From: Primula veris
Taxonomy: Eukaryota > Streptophyta > Magnoliopsida > Ericales > Primulaceae
Reading direction: 5' to 3'
DNA length: 64,000 bases
NCBI GenBank assembly: GCA_963682055.1
Contig: OY821749.1
Coordinates: forward strand, 5,754,336-5,818,335
Positions 1 through 11,715 of this stretch are shown piece by piece. Positions within the stretch are counted from its first letter, which is position 1. Each line of letters opens with the position of its first letter. The translations under genes and the position numbers were made by a program. The notes below the pieces were generated by a model. That model did not search any database and was not told where the DNA came from. It was given only the letters and a program-made list of their open reading frames with translations.

Positions 1-932
1 TTAGGTAGTCAGGAAAAATACATCAATATCCCTTGTAACATGGCATTCCCTATTTTTTTAGATAAAGTAACATTTTTTTCCATCATTATCAGCAAAAATA
101 CTCCTGTGTAGGGCTCATGGGAGTTTAGTGACAAGATTATTATTTTGACAGAATTAGCGCTCAAAACTCAGCTGTTACACTATATCAAACATTTGGATTT
201 TAGGGGATTAAGCTGAACATACACCTTGTGATAAATAAAAGACAGCAAAAAGGTTGTAAAGCATTGATTTAAAAATTTCTCACACAATAACATGAATGAC
301 TCAGGAAAATGTGTGAGAAGGAATAACTCGATGTAAGGATATAACAGAGTCCTTAAACCATAGTTGCAGGAATCTTCTAAGCCTTAGCCGCTCCTGTACC
401 GGAAGCTCGATTCCGTGCTTCCGTCATCGGAAGCTTCCGGAATCTTCTCCCGGTAACTAAAAAAAAAGAAAAAAAAGAGACTGGGACTATAGTTTTTAAG
501 TTATCATAAAAACTTATTCAATATCTAAAATGTTAATATAATATTTGTATTAAGTAGCATGCATGCATGATCCCAATGACTTTTTACTTTTAATGGTCAC
601 AAAAAACTCCCAAAAGATTAATATTTGTTATCATAAAAACTTATTCAATATCAGAAATATTAGCGGTTCTATAGCAAGTTTTAAATTTCTAATCATTCAA
701 AAAATGACTTTTTATTTTTAATGGTCACAAAAAACTCCCAAAAGATTAATAATCCTAAAATTAATTTATAAGAAACATAAAAAAGAAAATACCCAACTAT
801 ATTATATATTTTATAATTTTTTAATAAACGCTTCGGACGACGCTTCTCCCTCTCCCGTACCCGCTTCATGCAACTATGCCTTAAACTAAACTGTATAGGA
901 AAAAATGCTTGGAAAGTAAACTATCTTCTTCT
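1..932. other. AT-rich non-coding stretch, possibly intron of the F-box gene
   Basis: No exon or open frame with recognisable homology is seen on either strand. Because the two F-box gene exons to the right are on the minus strand and the rest of that gene is missing, this stretch may be intron. A short GC-richer patch at 376-450 repeats the hexamer GGAAGC and its complement. A tandem duplication is listed separately. Confidence 0.5.
501..752. repeat. Two-copy tandem repeat, period about 127 bp
   Basis: TTATCATAAAAACTTATTCA starts at 501 and again at 628. The block GGTCACAAAAAACTCCCAAA occurs near 594 and again near 720. The middle of each unit is diverged, so this is an old duplication. Confidence 0.7.
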
Positions 933-1280
933 TTTTTAATAGGGAAAATTATAGTTTTGTACACCGACCTATTGGTGGTTAAGAAACTGCATACCCACCT
1001 TTCAACATTAGCAATTTGCATACCCACCTAATGCACGTCCTCCAATTAACATACCGCCGTTAAAAAACATAACAGAAATAGGTAAATGACGGATTTACTC
1101 TTGCATTTTTTTTCCTATTTACAATGCCACTCCATTTTCAAATAGAGATATATATAGATAAATACTTACACAGACATAAATATAGAGAGAGACAACACCA
1201 CCGCTGCCACTGGCCGTTGTTGGTGGGATATATTTATACTGTTATACGTATGTATATATAAATCTATGTATGTATATGTA

Positions 1281-1613
1281 GGAGGCGTTCAAGGGACACT
1301 TCTTTTCTACACTCCGATGAAAAACACTCCAAATCAAGATTTCATTAATGCAGATATGCACGGTTTCATGACGGGAAGCCAAATATGGGTCCTGTTTTAT
1401 TTCCCGAGATGTATAGTTGCCGGTATTGGAAATTAGGATAAATTTTAAAATTCACTACACGCAATTATACATCTCGAGGAAAAAAACGAGACGCATATTT
1501 GGCTTCCCGTCGTGAAACCGTGCAGATCTGTATTAATGAAATCTTGATTTGGAGTGTTTTTCATCGGAGTGTAGAAAAGAGTGTCAAAAGGGAGCGTCCC
1601 TTGAACCGCCCCC
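1281..1613. mobile_element. Foldback Mutator-type MITE nested in the larger element
   Basis: Two arms of about 145-155 bp are inverted copies: the left starts GGAGGCGTTCAAGGGAC and the right, in reverse complement, starts GGGGGCGGTTCAAGGGAC. Both contain ACACTCCGATGAAAAACACT. The 9-bp repeat GTATATGTA flanks it at 1272-1280 and 1614-1622, although this sits in TA-rich sequence. The short spacer and long arms would give a long hairpin RNA. A diverged relative of one arm is at 35918-35995. Confidence 0.8.
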
Positions 1614-1624
1614 GTATATGTATG

Positions 1625-1625
<1 letters not shown>

Positions 1626-1668
<43 letters not shown>
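1626..1668. repeat. (AT)n microsatellite
   Basis: Uninterrupted alternating AT of about 42 bp directly next to the MITE target duplication. Confidence 0.9.
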
Positions 1669-1673
<5 letters not shown>

Positions 1674-2940
1674 TTTTGATAATTGACGAATCCTAGCCGT
1701 ATCGTATCCTAAATTTCAAAAAAAAAATAAAAATCCTCGTATCCGACAAATTATATATTTTAAAAGTAGCTACAAAACATTCAAATAAAAAATTAATATT
1801 AAATACCGAAACATTAGCCAGAACATAACATTTGTCAAATATAATTAGCTATTTTAATCATTACAAAAGACACTTGTCTGAAAGATCAACTAACTAGCGC
1901 TAGGATCATTACAAAATATACTAGCATATACTAGCAAACAACACCTATTATTACATCATTACCACCTAAATAGTGCTAAATCATTACAAAATGCTCTTGT
2001 ATCCTCTCTCTATATTAGTGTGTATGTATATATCTTTTGTGTTTATATGTGATGTGTGAAATAAAAGTAGATCTAAAAGTATTTTTATCCCTTTATGTTT
2101 ATTCCTTTTATGTTTAACCTTTTTGTTTTTTTCCAAAATTTTCAAACAATATCATTTTCATCCTGCCGTATCCAAAATGTATCCACGCCGTATCTTAGCC
2201 GTATTCAGCTGGTCAAACCTCAAAATAGTCAATGATACTCTAATCCGCGTATCGGATACCGTATCCCCGTATCGGGGGGAGCGTATCCGTATCCGATACT
2301 CCAAAAAATTAAAAATTCAAAGTATCCGTGCTACATAGGTTTTAACATTTGGATCAAATTTAAACGGCCTAGATTTACCTTTATTTTCGACCTTTAGATC
2401 GGATCTAATGGTTCACTTTATTTAATATGAGAAATGGCACTATTGTCCCTTAAAAACGCACATGTTTTGGCATGTGACCACTTTTCCGTTAAAAAAGTTA
2501 ACAGAAGTTAGTTGTGGTCAGTTGATTTGACAAAATCATATAGTTGAGTATGCAAATTGTTAACGTTGAAAGTTGGGTATGCAGTTCCTTAACCATCAAT
2601 AGGTCGGTGTAGTAAATAATAATTTTCCCTTTTTAATATCAGATATGAAGTTCTGATGGTCTGGACCACATGATATGTGTCTTGGGTAAAACAATTACTA
2701 AAAAAATTGAAACAGCCTCTTTGCAAATTGAGTTCGCCCAGATTTGTCACGTTAATTAAAAGAGTGAACTCATTGTTACTTTTGAATCCTTTTATTCTCA
2801 AGTTGTTTGGCCTGTTGATAAAGTGGAATATTTCGTGTCCATGTGGCATGATGGTATCAAGCTACGCCTCTGGTTCTCGAAGTACATAATGAAATTAATA
2901 CCTTTTTTTTCCACATATATTATACTAAAGAAAAGCTGAC

Positions 2941-5900
2941 CTTCTCGTTGTGGGTATTTCGAACGCCTTTTAAGAGAGACCTTGGCGTTCTTAAACTCTT
3001 TAACAGCTAAAACTTTCTTCTGCTTTGGTAAAACAGCTTCTGCACTCTGAATGAGGTCATTAGCAGCTGAAACGGCCCTTTGTGTTTGCATCCTGAGGTC
3101 AAATTTACCATAATTTTAGTAAACATACAGATTTTGTGGTTAGACAATACATATTTATTAATTATAAACATTTAGGAAAATAGCAGAAAAGCGTTGATAG
3201 CATTTTTTTAATAAATGATAATTTGTGGTCTTTGTGAGCATCTGATAAATTAGAATTTTATAAAACAGTGTTTTAGGTCGTAGGACTCTGTTCATGAGAA
3301 GCCTTCTGGCTAAAATAAATTTCGAGAAAGTATAAAAATAATAATGTTCTAAACGCTATCCTCTTTATTTCCTTCTACTGCACATTGTTCTACATATTTT
3401 CACCACTACAAATGTATCTATTCTTACAAATGATTCAGCTAAGGGAAGATGAGGTAAAAGTATCCCAGATTTGAGATGGAGCTTTAGTTTTTGCTAGCAT
3501 AGTGGGCTTGTTTGGTTACAGCTTGTAGTTACAGAATTATATACACCGTATTATTTTGCTGCAGGTGCAACCTGAACCAGTTATAAAAAGTACTTTTAAG
3601 TATTACAGGGGACAAAGAGTCAGAAAGAAGAAACTGCGAATAGCGTGCTTTATGATTATATCGAAAATGCAACTGCTATTCGCGATTTTGAAGTAAATTA
3701 TTAACTGCAGCAAAAGCAAGTCTTTTAATGGCCTGTTTGGCAAAATATGAACAAGCATTTACTTTTTCATGTTGTAATTAGTGAAAATTGACTAATACTT
3801 CAAGTAAGGAAAATCCTACATTTCTAAAAAGCGTTTTTTTAGTAAAAGTCTACTAATTTGTCAGTGGAGGAGCTAGAAGTAGCCTCGCATGGCTATAGCA
3901 ACCCATGTAAATTGAAACCGTTTTTTTACCTTCTATTATTACAAAAAACTAATTAAAAAAAAAAAAAAAAACACATGAATCCACCCCTGCCATACCGAAA
4001 ATCCTGGACCCATCACGGCTTCACATTGTAGTTTTAGTAACAAAAGGAACAATATTAGAGGTGTATACAAAGGAACCATCTTTACTTAAAAAAAAAGAGA
4101 GTAGCACCTATGTTGGGTTCCAAACAAACCCAGTCATATACTATTCTAGTATTACAGAATTGAATGAAAAACCGATTTTTACCTCGTATTACAACAACAA
4201 AAAAAAACAATTGAAATTCACCCTTGCCATACCGAAAATCCTAGATCCGCCACTGCCTCAGGTTGTGGTTTTAGTACGATAAGTAACAAAATTATAGGTG
4301 TATACAGACCACCCATCTTACTTAAAAATAAAAACAAAACTAGCATCTATGTGGGGTTCCTAAACAAACCCAGTAATATACTATTCACAGCTAGTACTAC
4401 AGACTTGAATTGAATTTAAAAACCCATTCATTTTCTAAAAAAAAATCCATGTTGTGATTAGAGAAAATAGACAAGGTTCATGTAAGGAAAATTATGCTTT
4501 ACTGAAGAAGAAGAAAAGTATAGTACAGTTTTATTACCATAAGTTACAAATTTAAAGCGTAAACAGATAACCAATCTTTCCGGAAAAAATACGTTTAGGG
4601 AGGAGAGTAGCACTTTTAAAAATTAAGGAGACAACATAAATCAACGGAATCGGTGTCACTATCTCACATTTTGGGATGTATTTTTGACATATGTTGACAG
4701 AATTGCATCCATAGGTGAGAGAACGTGAATGCAATTCCATCATTTTATTTAACACCAGTTCCTCAATTGTCAAAATTTGTAGATCGGTACGTTCAAGTAC
4801 TTAAATTGTTAACCACGGGTAATACTACAACGCTCAACACGCTAAACGTATTTTTCCTCCAATCTTACATAAAAGTAGGGAAATATGCTAAATTGGTACC
4901 CAATATATCGGTTTTTAGCAATTTAGTGCTTAACATCCAATCAAGGCACTCATGTCAACTAAGTGACAAGCTTAAATCTTCACAAGCTTGAGTCTTGGCC
5001 CGCCGGCTGATGAACAAATCTGAACCTTCCACGTGTCTGACTTCGTGGGCGAAATATGTATAAGTGTATCAAAATTATTCTAGAGGGAGAGAGTAGTTAT
5101 TTTGTGGTCTCCTTCCTTGATGGTTTATGCTCTCTATTTATAGGCACGTAAGGTCATGATGGTTATTTTCCTTTTTCACTCACACCACGATCTATGGGAA
5201 GGATATAACCGCCACTCTACCCACAATCTAGGGTATGGGCGGTTGTTTGTTAGTTGATGACTAGTTTTCCTTATCTTTCGCTTGGTATTTCGTTGGGTCA
5301 TTTCCATATGATGGACCAGACTCTATCTTATAGGGTCATATCCAGGTGATGGACCGGACTCTAGCATATTGGGTCATTTCCAGGTGATGGATCAGACTCT
5401 AGGCTATACGGTCATGTCCAGATGATGGACCGGACTCTAACCTATAGGGTCATTTACAGGTGATGGACCTATAGGGTCATTTCCAGGTGATGGACCTATA
5501 TGGTAATTTCCAGGTGATGGACCAGACTCTAGGCTATAGGATCATGTCCAGGTGATGGATCAGACTCTAACTTAATAGGGTCATTTCCAGGTGATGGACC
5601 AGACTCTAGCCTATAGGGTCATCTCCAGATAATGGACCAAACTCTAGCATATAGGGTCATGTCCAGGTGATGGACCAGACTTTAGCCTATATGTTCATTT
5701 CCAGGTGATGGAACAGACTCTAGCTTACAGGGTCATGTCGAGGTGATGGACCAGACTCTAGCCTATGTGAGGTCGGAACCTGCCGGATGGGCCAAACTCT
5801 TCCAAATAGTGGTCCGACCCATATCTAAATTTTAGGGTCAAATATGTGGGTCAAGCCCATTCATTAATATGTGCATCACTAAGCATATAGATTGGTCGCA

Positions 5901-6402
5901 AATTGGTAAAAGTTGGTAAGTCTGGTTACGTATACTTTAAGTTGGGTATCAAATAGGTAAAAGATAATAATATAAGGTATTAAACAGTGTTTTTTCCAAT
6001 TAGAAAACAGAGCGGAAACAAGCAAGAGTGCTATGATTGAAAATAAAGTATTACTGTTGGGTCTTAAATGGCTAAAATCAGACAGGTTGGAAACCGATTT
6101 ATCATTTATCCCCATAAGTACGAGTAGTAATTAAGAATAAAAAAATAAAAATAAAAATCCATGGTCCATATGAAGCAAAAAAGTGAAAAAAAAAGAAAAG
6201 AGAAAGATTACAGGGGGAGGAGGCGAAAGGCAATGAGGGAGTGTTGGAAGATGAGAGATTGAAAGTATTTAGGGAGTTTTGAATAAGCATTTCTGAGAAT
6301 AAAGCTGAGGTCTTTGCAAACAACTGGGTATCTCTGTGTTATCTTTACAGATTCTTCTATTCCTAATTCTTGGTATCTCTCTAATTGGGTTCGATTCATC
6401 AT
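2941..6402 (-). CDS. F-box protein gene (At5g52880-like), exons 1 and 2 only
   Basis: Minus-strand gene with exon 1 at 6402-6212 and exon 2 at 3092-2941; the intron between them (about 3.1 kb) has a GT donor at 6211-6210 and an AG acceptor at 3094-3093, and joins in phase. Exon 1 starts with Met and includes CKDLSFILRNAYSKLPK; exon 2 includes AVSAANDLIQSAEAVLPKQK and a basic LKRRSK segment. From memory of the family these two blocks lie in this order ahead of the F-box in Arabidopsis At5g52880-type proteins. F-box proteins link substrates to SCF ubiquitin ligases. The second exon ends at AG|GTCAGC. The F-box exon itself was not found between 1 and 2940, so either it lies outside the window or the gene is truncated. 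Both introns are loaded with repeats. Family assignment is fairly secure; whether the gene works is unknown. Confidence 0.7.
4028..4416. repeat. Diverged direct repeat within the F-box intron
   Basis: A block with GTTTTAGTA, then AGGTGTATACA, then a match to GGGTTCCAAACAAACCCAGT and ATATACTATTC occurs at about 4028-4172 and again, diverged, at about 4265-4416. A weaker third partial copy may follow near 4530-4610. Function unknown. Confidence 0.5.
5295..5767. repeat. 38-bp minisatellite, 13 units
   Basis: Unit consensus is GGGTCATTTCCAGGTGATGG followed by ACCAGACTCTAGCCTATA. I count 13 consecutive units; units 5 and 6 are shortened to about 27 bp by loss of the CAGACTCTAGC part. Units differ at several positions. 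It lies in intron 1 of the F-box gene. Confidence 0.93.
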
Positions 6403-6541
6403 TTTGTGTTTGTGAAACGAATAATATAATATAATTAATTAATTACTCTCAAATCAACCATCACCCCATTCCATCCCTTTACCCTCTATTTTTCTCCCTT
6501 ATTATTATTTGTGTTGTGTCAACAGAGTGAGATCTCTCCGG

Positions 6542-6703
6542 GAGTGGGTTACCTAAATAACTCAGAGTTACTCGAACTTTTGTATAATAGTATGGTTTAT
6601 TTAAAACTAAACAAGTTTACTTTTCGTTGAAAAGATTGTATTATTTTGACTTTATATAATGTATATAAAGAGTTCGAGTCATAGTGACTTAGGTATCCCA
6701 CTT
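6542..6703. mobile_element. Small MITE-like inverted-repeat element
   Basis: The left end GAGTGGGTTACCTAAATAAC and the right end, in reverse complement, GAAGTGGGATACCTAAGTCA form imperfect arms of about 38 bp, both ending in a form of ACTCGAACT. A clean target duplication is not obvious. It sits directly upstream of the F-box start codon, so it may overlap that gene's promoter. Confidence 0.5.
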
Positions 6704-6912
6704 CCATTCCGTGCTTTCTAAACGCGTATGTTTAAAACTGCTCCCTCCGTCCCAAATTATAGGTGCCCCTTAAACTATATAAATAAATTTTTAAAATTTA
6801 TAATTGAACAATTTAAACTCAGGTATTTACGGCTTAAAGTGCCACATAAATACATAAATACTCAACTCTTCCATTTGTCTTTGCTTGAAAATTTTTCGAC
6901 ATCGAATGGTTT

Positions 6913-7314
6913 CTATTCATTTACAACGGTTTCACTCGTCTGTGCCAGAGATTCCACCTTATTCTTTAATATTGCAAATTGGGTATGTCGCTCTGTTGTT
7001 GACTTCATGAGACCTTCTAGAGTTTTTGCAAGGATGAAAACTTGTTTTTCCAATGTCAATGTATTTGTAGTCATGACTGGCATAATAGTTGAGTCAGAAG
7101 ATCGCGGGCTATTAAGTGGAGACTCCGAGTCTAAAGCAGTGACACCATCTTTTTCATCACTCTCTTGTTCACTTTTACCTAATTGTTCATATATGAGTTT
7201 CGCGGCAGATTTTCCATCACGAGTGAGAGCGTCTTGAGGTCGTATGCGTAGGTACTCTGCTGAGTTTAAGTTGCCCCCAAGTTCAATGACTTCTGCGTGA
7301 GTTGGAGTTTCCAT
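6913..7314 (-). pseudogene. Retrotransposon gag-like fragment
   Basis: An open frame of 133 codons with a charged, glutamate-rich composition and a C-terminal coiled-coil-like segment (KQVFILAKTLEGLMKSTTER). It lies 195 bp inside the proposed 5' LTR end at 7509, in the same sense, where the gag N-terminus of an LTR element is expected. No zinc knuckle or pol follows: the element seems truncated near 6.7-6.9 kb, next to a CTCCCTCCGTCCC word at 6741. The assignment to Gypsy gag is an inference from position and composition. Confidence 0.45.
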
Positions 7315-7856
7315 TGGTTGATCTAATGCTTGAGTGTCGAAAGACTTGTTGCTTCGAGTTCTTGTGTAAACGTTTGAAATCGTCCTCTTCTCACCGAGTA
7401 AGGAAAAATCTTTAATTAATTGGTGGAGTCTTTCTTTGGAGTCATCAAATTGTTGATGAACTTGATTTGATGAAAATAATAGATGAAAGGCAGGGAGGTC
7501 ACACCGGGTGTGTCAAAATTTGTTTCACACAAATTTTCACAAGTGCTGAAGACAAGAAAAATGAATATGAAGCAAAGTAAATTTTATTTATCAATTAATT
7601 TGCGGGTACAATCTATGATAATTTGTAAAAGAAAATATAAAAATGAAAGTCCTTTGATTCTCCTTTTCGAACAATTTGTAATGGCTCGAAATGCTGTTGT
7701 AGACTATTGATGAATTTTGTTGAGTTTGCTGAAGTTGAGTAAAATTCTTCGGGTTTGATGAAGAACTTTGTAGTTTTGTTGATTTCGTTGATGATCTTTA
7801 CGCTCCTCAGATTTGGGGAAGAACTTGAAGATTTTGATTTAAAGAAACGTGTTTTT

Positions 7857-8338
7857 GCTTCTGTGTAGTCGTTCCTGAAGATCGAATGGCGGTTTGTTGT
7901 AGATTTCTTGGGTGGAGTTTTTCAGATTTTGTGAAGAACTTTGAAGACTTTGATTTGCATAAACGTCTTGCTTATTGCTTGTAGTCGTTCCTGAAGATCG
8001 AATGCCGATTTGTTGTAGAAGTTTTTCAGATTTGGGAAAGAACTTGAAGTCTTTGATTTGCAGAAACGTCTTGCTATTGCTTGTAGTCGTTCCTGAAGAT
8101 CGAATGCCAGTTTGTTGTAGAAGTTCTTCAGATTTGGGGAAAAACTTGAAGTCTTTGATTTGCATAAACGTATTGCTTATTGCTTGTAGTCATTCCTGAA
8201 GATCGAATGCCAGTTTGTTGTAGAAGTTCTTCAGTTTTGGGGAAGAACTTGAAGATTTTGATTTGCAGAAACGTCTTGCTTATTGCTTGTAGACGTTCTT
8301 GAAGATCAAATGTCAAGTTTATTGCAGATTTGTTACAG
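7857..8338. repeat. Tandem repeat, period about 103 bp, about 4.5 units
   Basis: Units start with GCTTGTAGTCGTTCCTGAAG at 7976, 8078 and 8181 (one base differs in the last). A longer first unit begins at about 7857 and a truncated last at 8284. Each contains GATCGAATG, GTTTGTTGTAGA and GAAGAACTTGAAG. The array sits in the part of the proposed LTR downstream of its TATA box. Confidence 0.9.
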
Positions 8339-8552
8339 ACTTTGAAGGCGTTCCTTGAGGCCGGAGTGTGCAGAGCTTCTCCTATGAGTTGATCCCCTCA
8401 CGTTTGGGGAGGAGCAGGGCTGATTTTCTGGTGATCGTTGAGTAGCAGAGTTGATTTCCTAGCAGTCGTGGAGCAGCGGAGCTGATTCCCTGACGGTTGT
8501 GGAGAAGCTTCTCTCGGGCTTTTTTGATTGTGAAAATAATGGTACCCCACCC

Positions 8553-8565
8553 CTCTATTTATAGC
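8553..8565 (-). promoter_or_regulatory. TATA box of the proposed LTR promoter
   Basis: The complement reads CTATAAATAGAGG, followed by GGTGGGGTACC. This is a near-ideal plant TATA element located inside the proposed LTR and pointing toward the gag-like frame. Confidence 0.55.
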
Positions 8566-11521
8566 TTTTGGGATGAGCTTTTATTTGTAAGGTCACCTCC
8601 TTAAGTTTGGGCCCATTATGTTAAAGATCTCATGATTTATATAAATGAATCAAACTTGTATTTATGTTTGAAAACATCACTAATGAGTAATATAATTTTA
8701 GCATCTCATTGTTTATACCACATTGAATGGTTTTTAGAAAAAAAAATATATTTATTTTATATAAATTATCATCATAGATTTTATAAGATGATAAAATATA
8801 ATTTATTTTTCGATTTTAAATTACTAATAACAAGTCTATTTTCAAACTGAAAAATTAGTAATTAATTGATATTTGATTTGAATGACACGTGTCACATTTT
8901 TAATGGACGTAAAATTTACATGTCAACACACTTTAATACTAATGAACGGTGTTTTGTATTATTATTGATTTGGTAACCCTATTATTAAATAATCTTCATT
9001 TAGTAACTTACGGTATACATTGTTAACAATGATGCATTCCGTCAATTTTTGTTCAAGTAAAATATTTATAATTACCGATTTTGTTTGTATGGTTTAAAGA
9101 TTTATAGTATAATCTTAAAATTATAAAATATGAACATTTCAGTTCGAAAAATAAAAATTATACTGTATTTTGACGACTTTTTTTTAACACAATAAACAAA
9201 AATTTCTTCAAAAGCTTGTGTAAAATCTATTTTTATTTATTATTTTTGCAATAATGTCTAAAATACATCTTATATTTTTTTTCAAAAAAACTACAAATTT
9301 TTGCAATAATGTCTAAAATACATCTTATAAGTTGGTGAAGTCAATATGGGTCTAAATATAATAATGAAGATTTAGACATCAAAATAAACATTCATTCAAA
9401 GTCTGGACAAGCCAAAAGGAAACCCAAAGAGTATCGAATCCCAAATTTACGAAACATACATTATAGAAGGAGGCTGATGATCGGTCAGCATGACGGATCA
9501 GCCTCACCGATCTCCTAATCGGTCATAGAGTTTAATTTAAAAAATAGATTGTATAGAGTTTGTTTTCGAAGTAGGATTAAATATCCTCGAGGTTATCATA
9601 TGTAAACATTCAGAATTCATACATAATAGAGATTTTTCGTTTTTAACAAGTAGAGATAGAGCAAAACCTCTGTTTGTGCACATAACGCTATTTTTGCGAC
9701 TTGTTAATGCAAGTTTCTCATTAACCTAATTACTACATATTTTTGCGACTTGTGTTTTCTCTACTAATTACTGCATATCTAGCTCGACTCAATTGTTTAG
9801 AAGTAGCTTAAACGTTAAATCACTGTTCACTTTTATCGTTGATTGAAATATATTAAGTTAACCAGTAAATCGACATAATCGTAAACCGCATGTTTAAAAC
9901 AATATTGATTGCTAAACGTAGTGACCAGGTTATGAACTTTTGCGTCATCAAGTTAGTATAGTGTCTCGTCTAACAACCTGACTTTTAGCTTTCTTGATCA
10001 TAGTAAACCTACAAGAAAAGTACTTAAAAAGACGTTCTAGCATAATAACCATGTTTCCCGGATTCAATCTCTGGTAACCTTCCTGTTTATTTACTCAAAC
10101 TGCCGTCGTGCTCGTGCGACGCCTTCCTTCATGAAAATAACATAAGTGTAGTCAACCGGTTAATCTTAATCAAGTATATTAACCAGTTAAACCCAATAAT
10201 TAAGGATTTTTGATAAATAAGTTTTATTTAACTTTATAATCGTAACTAATTTTTTTTGGAATTTATTAATATAAATTATATATAAATAAAATTTAAATTG
10301 TTCAAGTTACTTGAAGATATATTAAATATAATATTTTGATAAGATTTTATCTTATCACCAAATCTTCATTCAAGTTTTTAACGAACTAACTGGATAAAAA
10401 ATATCCTATAATATTTTTCTTAAAACTTAAACTATATTTTTTAAAAAAACAAAAGATTCCAGATTTATTAAAAAGAAGTTTTAAAACAAAAACTTATTTA
10501 TTAGTTATTCAATAGTATTTATTATTTTATGTTAAAATTATATTTACTGATTTATAGAACCAGTCTGGTATAAAAAAACATTTAATTAATCATAAAAATA
10601 ATAATAATAAAGAAAAACTCCTAAAACACTTAAGACTTCTATTATAAGACTAAATATATAATTAGAGCATGCAATTGAAAAATGAGAAGGCAGTCGAGCA
10701 ATGCTTATATCTCGTCTTTCCGGTTGAGTTGCCTTAAATTGTGTTTGACCACTCGTGAGAGTAATTCATTTTGCATGATTCTCGATTTATAAAAATATTC
10801 AAAACTTCTATGGTCTAAATAGTGAGACTCCCGATTGATCGGATACAACTTAACCTGATCCGCTTTCCCACCAAACATAATGACTTTGAATGGTAAATAA
10901 GAGTGTTGTTATTGCCATCTTTAAAATCAACCTTTCAATTCAACACGATGTATTTTCCTAATTAGCTTAATTCATTCATCATTAATGAAAATAATGAAAA
11001 ACTAAAAAGCACAAACATTTCCAACAATATTTAATGACCGGATCCAATTATTTTCCTTTTTCATCCAACTTATCACCCGTGACCTGAAAATTATATCTGA
11101 TGAAATGGAATATTTCTAGTCATCATTTTCTCAAGCCAAAATTCCAAATCTCAAAAAAGGAAAAGGCATGTGTACAATAAATTACTTGTTTTTTATAACC
11201 TTTGTTTTCTATGTGTTTGTTTTGTTTATATCTTTTACAAAAATAAACTAGACAAATATGGTTAAAGAAAAAATTATGTCCACTATCTCAAATATTAAAG
11301 AAAAAATTTGAAAAAATTCCAAATTAAAATTTTTTCTATCAATTTACAGATTTATTTGTTAATTTTTGTTATCATTTATTTATCGAGTAATGCTAGACCC
11401 ACAACTTGCTCACAACTCACACACTCTATATATTAATAAAATACATATTTATCCCTCCAAATTAATATAAATAAAATTCTATAATTTGATAAATCAAAAT
11501 ATAAATATTGAACATAATAAA

Positions 11522-11715
11522 AACTCAATCTACTAAAAAGCTAAATAAAAATATACTAGAACCCTACTTGATCTTATCCTAAATTTAAATATTAATTAAA
11601 AAAAATATTAAATCTAAAAACTCAACCCACTAAAAACCCAAATAAAAATATAATAGAACTCTAGTTGAGTCTACCCTAAATTTAAATATTAATTAAAAAT
11701 AAAAAATTGTTAAAT
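11522..11715. repeat. Two-copy tandem repeat, period 97 bp
   Basis: AACTCAA at 11522 and 11619 each begin a unit that later contains AATAAAAATATA, AGAAC and CCTAAATTTAAATATTAATT. Copies differ by scattered substitutions. Confidence 0.75.

Larger units (their letters stand above)
942..2629. mobile_element. Non-autonomous Mutator-like element with long TIRs
   Basis: The ends are inverted repeats. The left begins GGGAAAATTATAGTTTTGTA and the right, read in reverse complement, begins GGGAAAATTATTATTTACTA; similarity continues for about 88 bp (shared block ACACCGACCTATTG). The element is flanked by the identical 9-bp direct repeat TTTTTAATA at 933-941 and 2630-2638, the duplication length typical of Mutator-like elements. 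No transposase frame is visible. The interior holds a nested foldback MITE (1281-1613) and a stretch with repeated GTATCCG/CGGATAC words near 2240-2305. It lies to the left of F-box exon 2, so probably in an intron of that gene. Confidence 0.8.
7509..8930 (-). mobile_element. Putative LTR of a truncated retrotransposon (Gypsy-like)
   Basis: Read on the minus strand the stretch begins TGTGTTGACATG and ends TTTTGACACA, giving TG..CA borders with short inverted ends (TGTGT/ACACA). It contains a good TATA box with downstream GC-richer leader (CTATAAATAGAGG, complement of 8553-8565), and a gag-like frame follows in the same sense. There is no second LTR in the window, so length (about 1.42 kb) and borders are inferred. 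Confidence 0.5.

Noticed and set aside
5295..5767. CRISPR-like array
   Set aside because: Units are directly contiguous with no unique spacers, in a plant intron; it is a minisatellite.
6741..6765. CTCCCTCCGTCCC word resembling a Stowaway/mariner MITE end
   Set aside because: Only one end is seen and no matching inverted end or TA duplication was found, so no element is called.
6728..7237. 169-codon plus-strand ORF
   Set aside because: Antisense to the gag-like frame at 6913-7314 and begins in a transposon-end-like CTCCCTCCGTCCC patch; no homology or gene structure.
9470..9505. Hairpin AGGCTGAT..GATCAGCCT as a possible terminator or small RNA
   Set aside because: Short imperfect stem, no adjacent gene and no conservation evidence.
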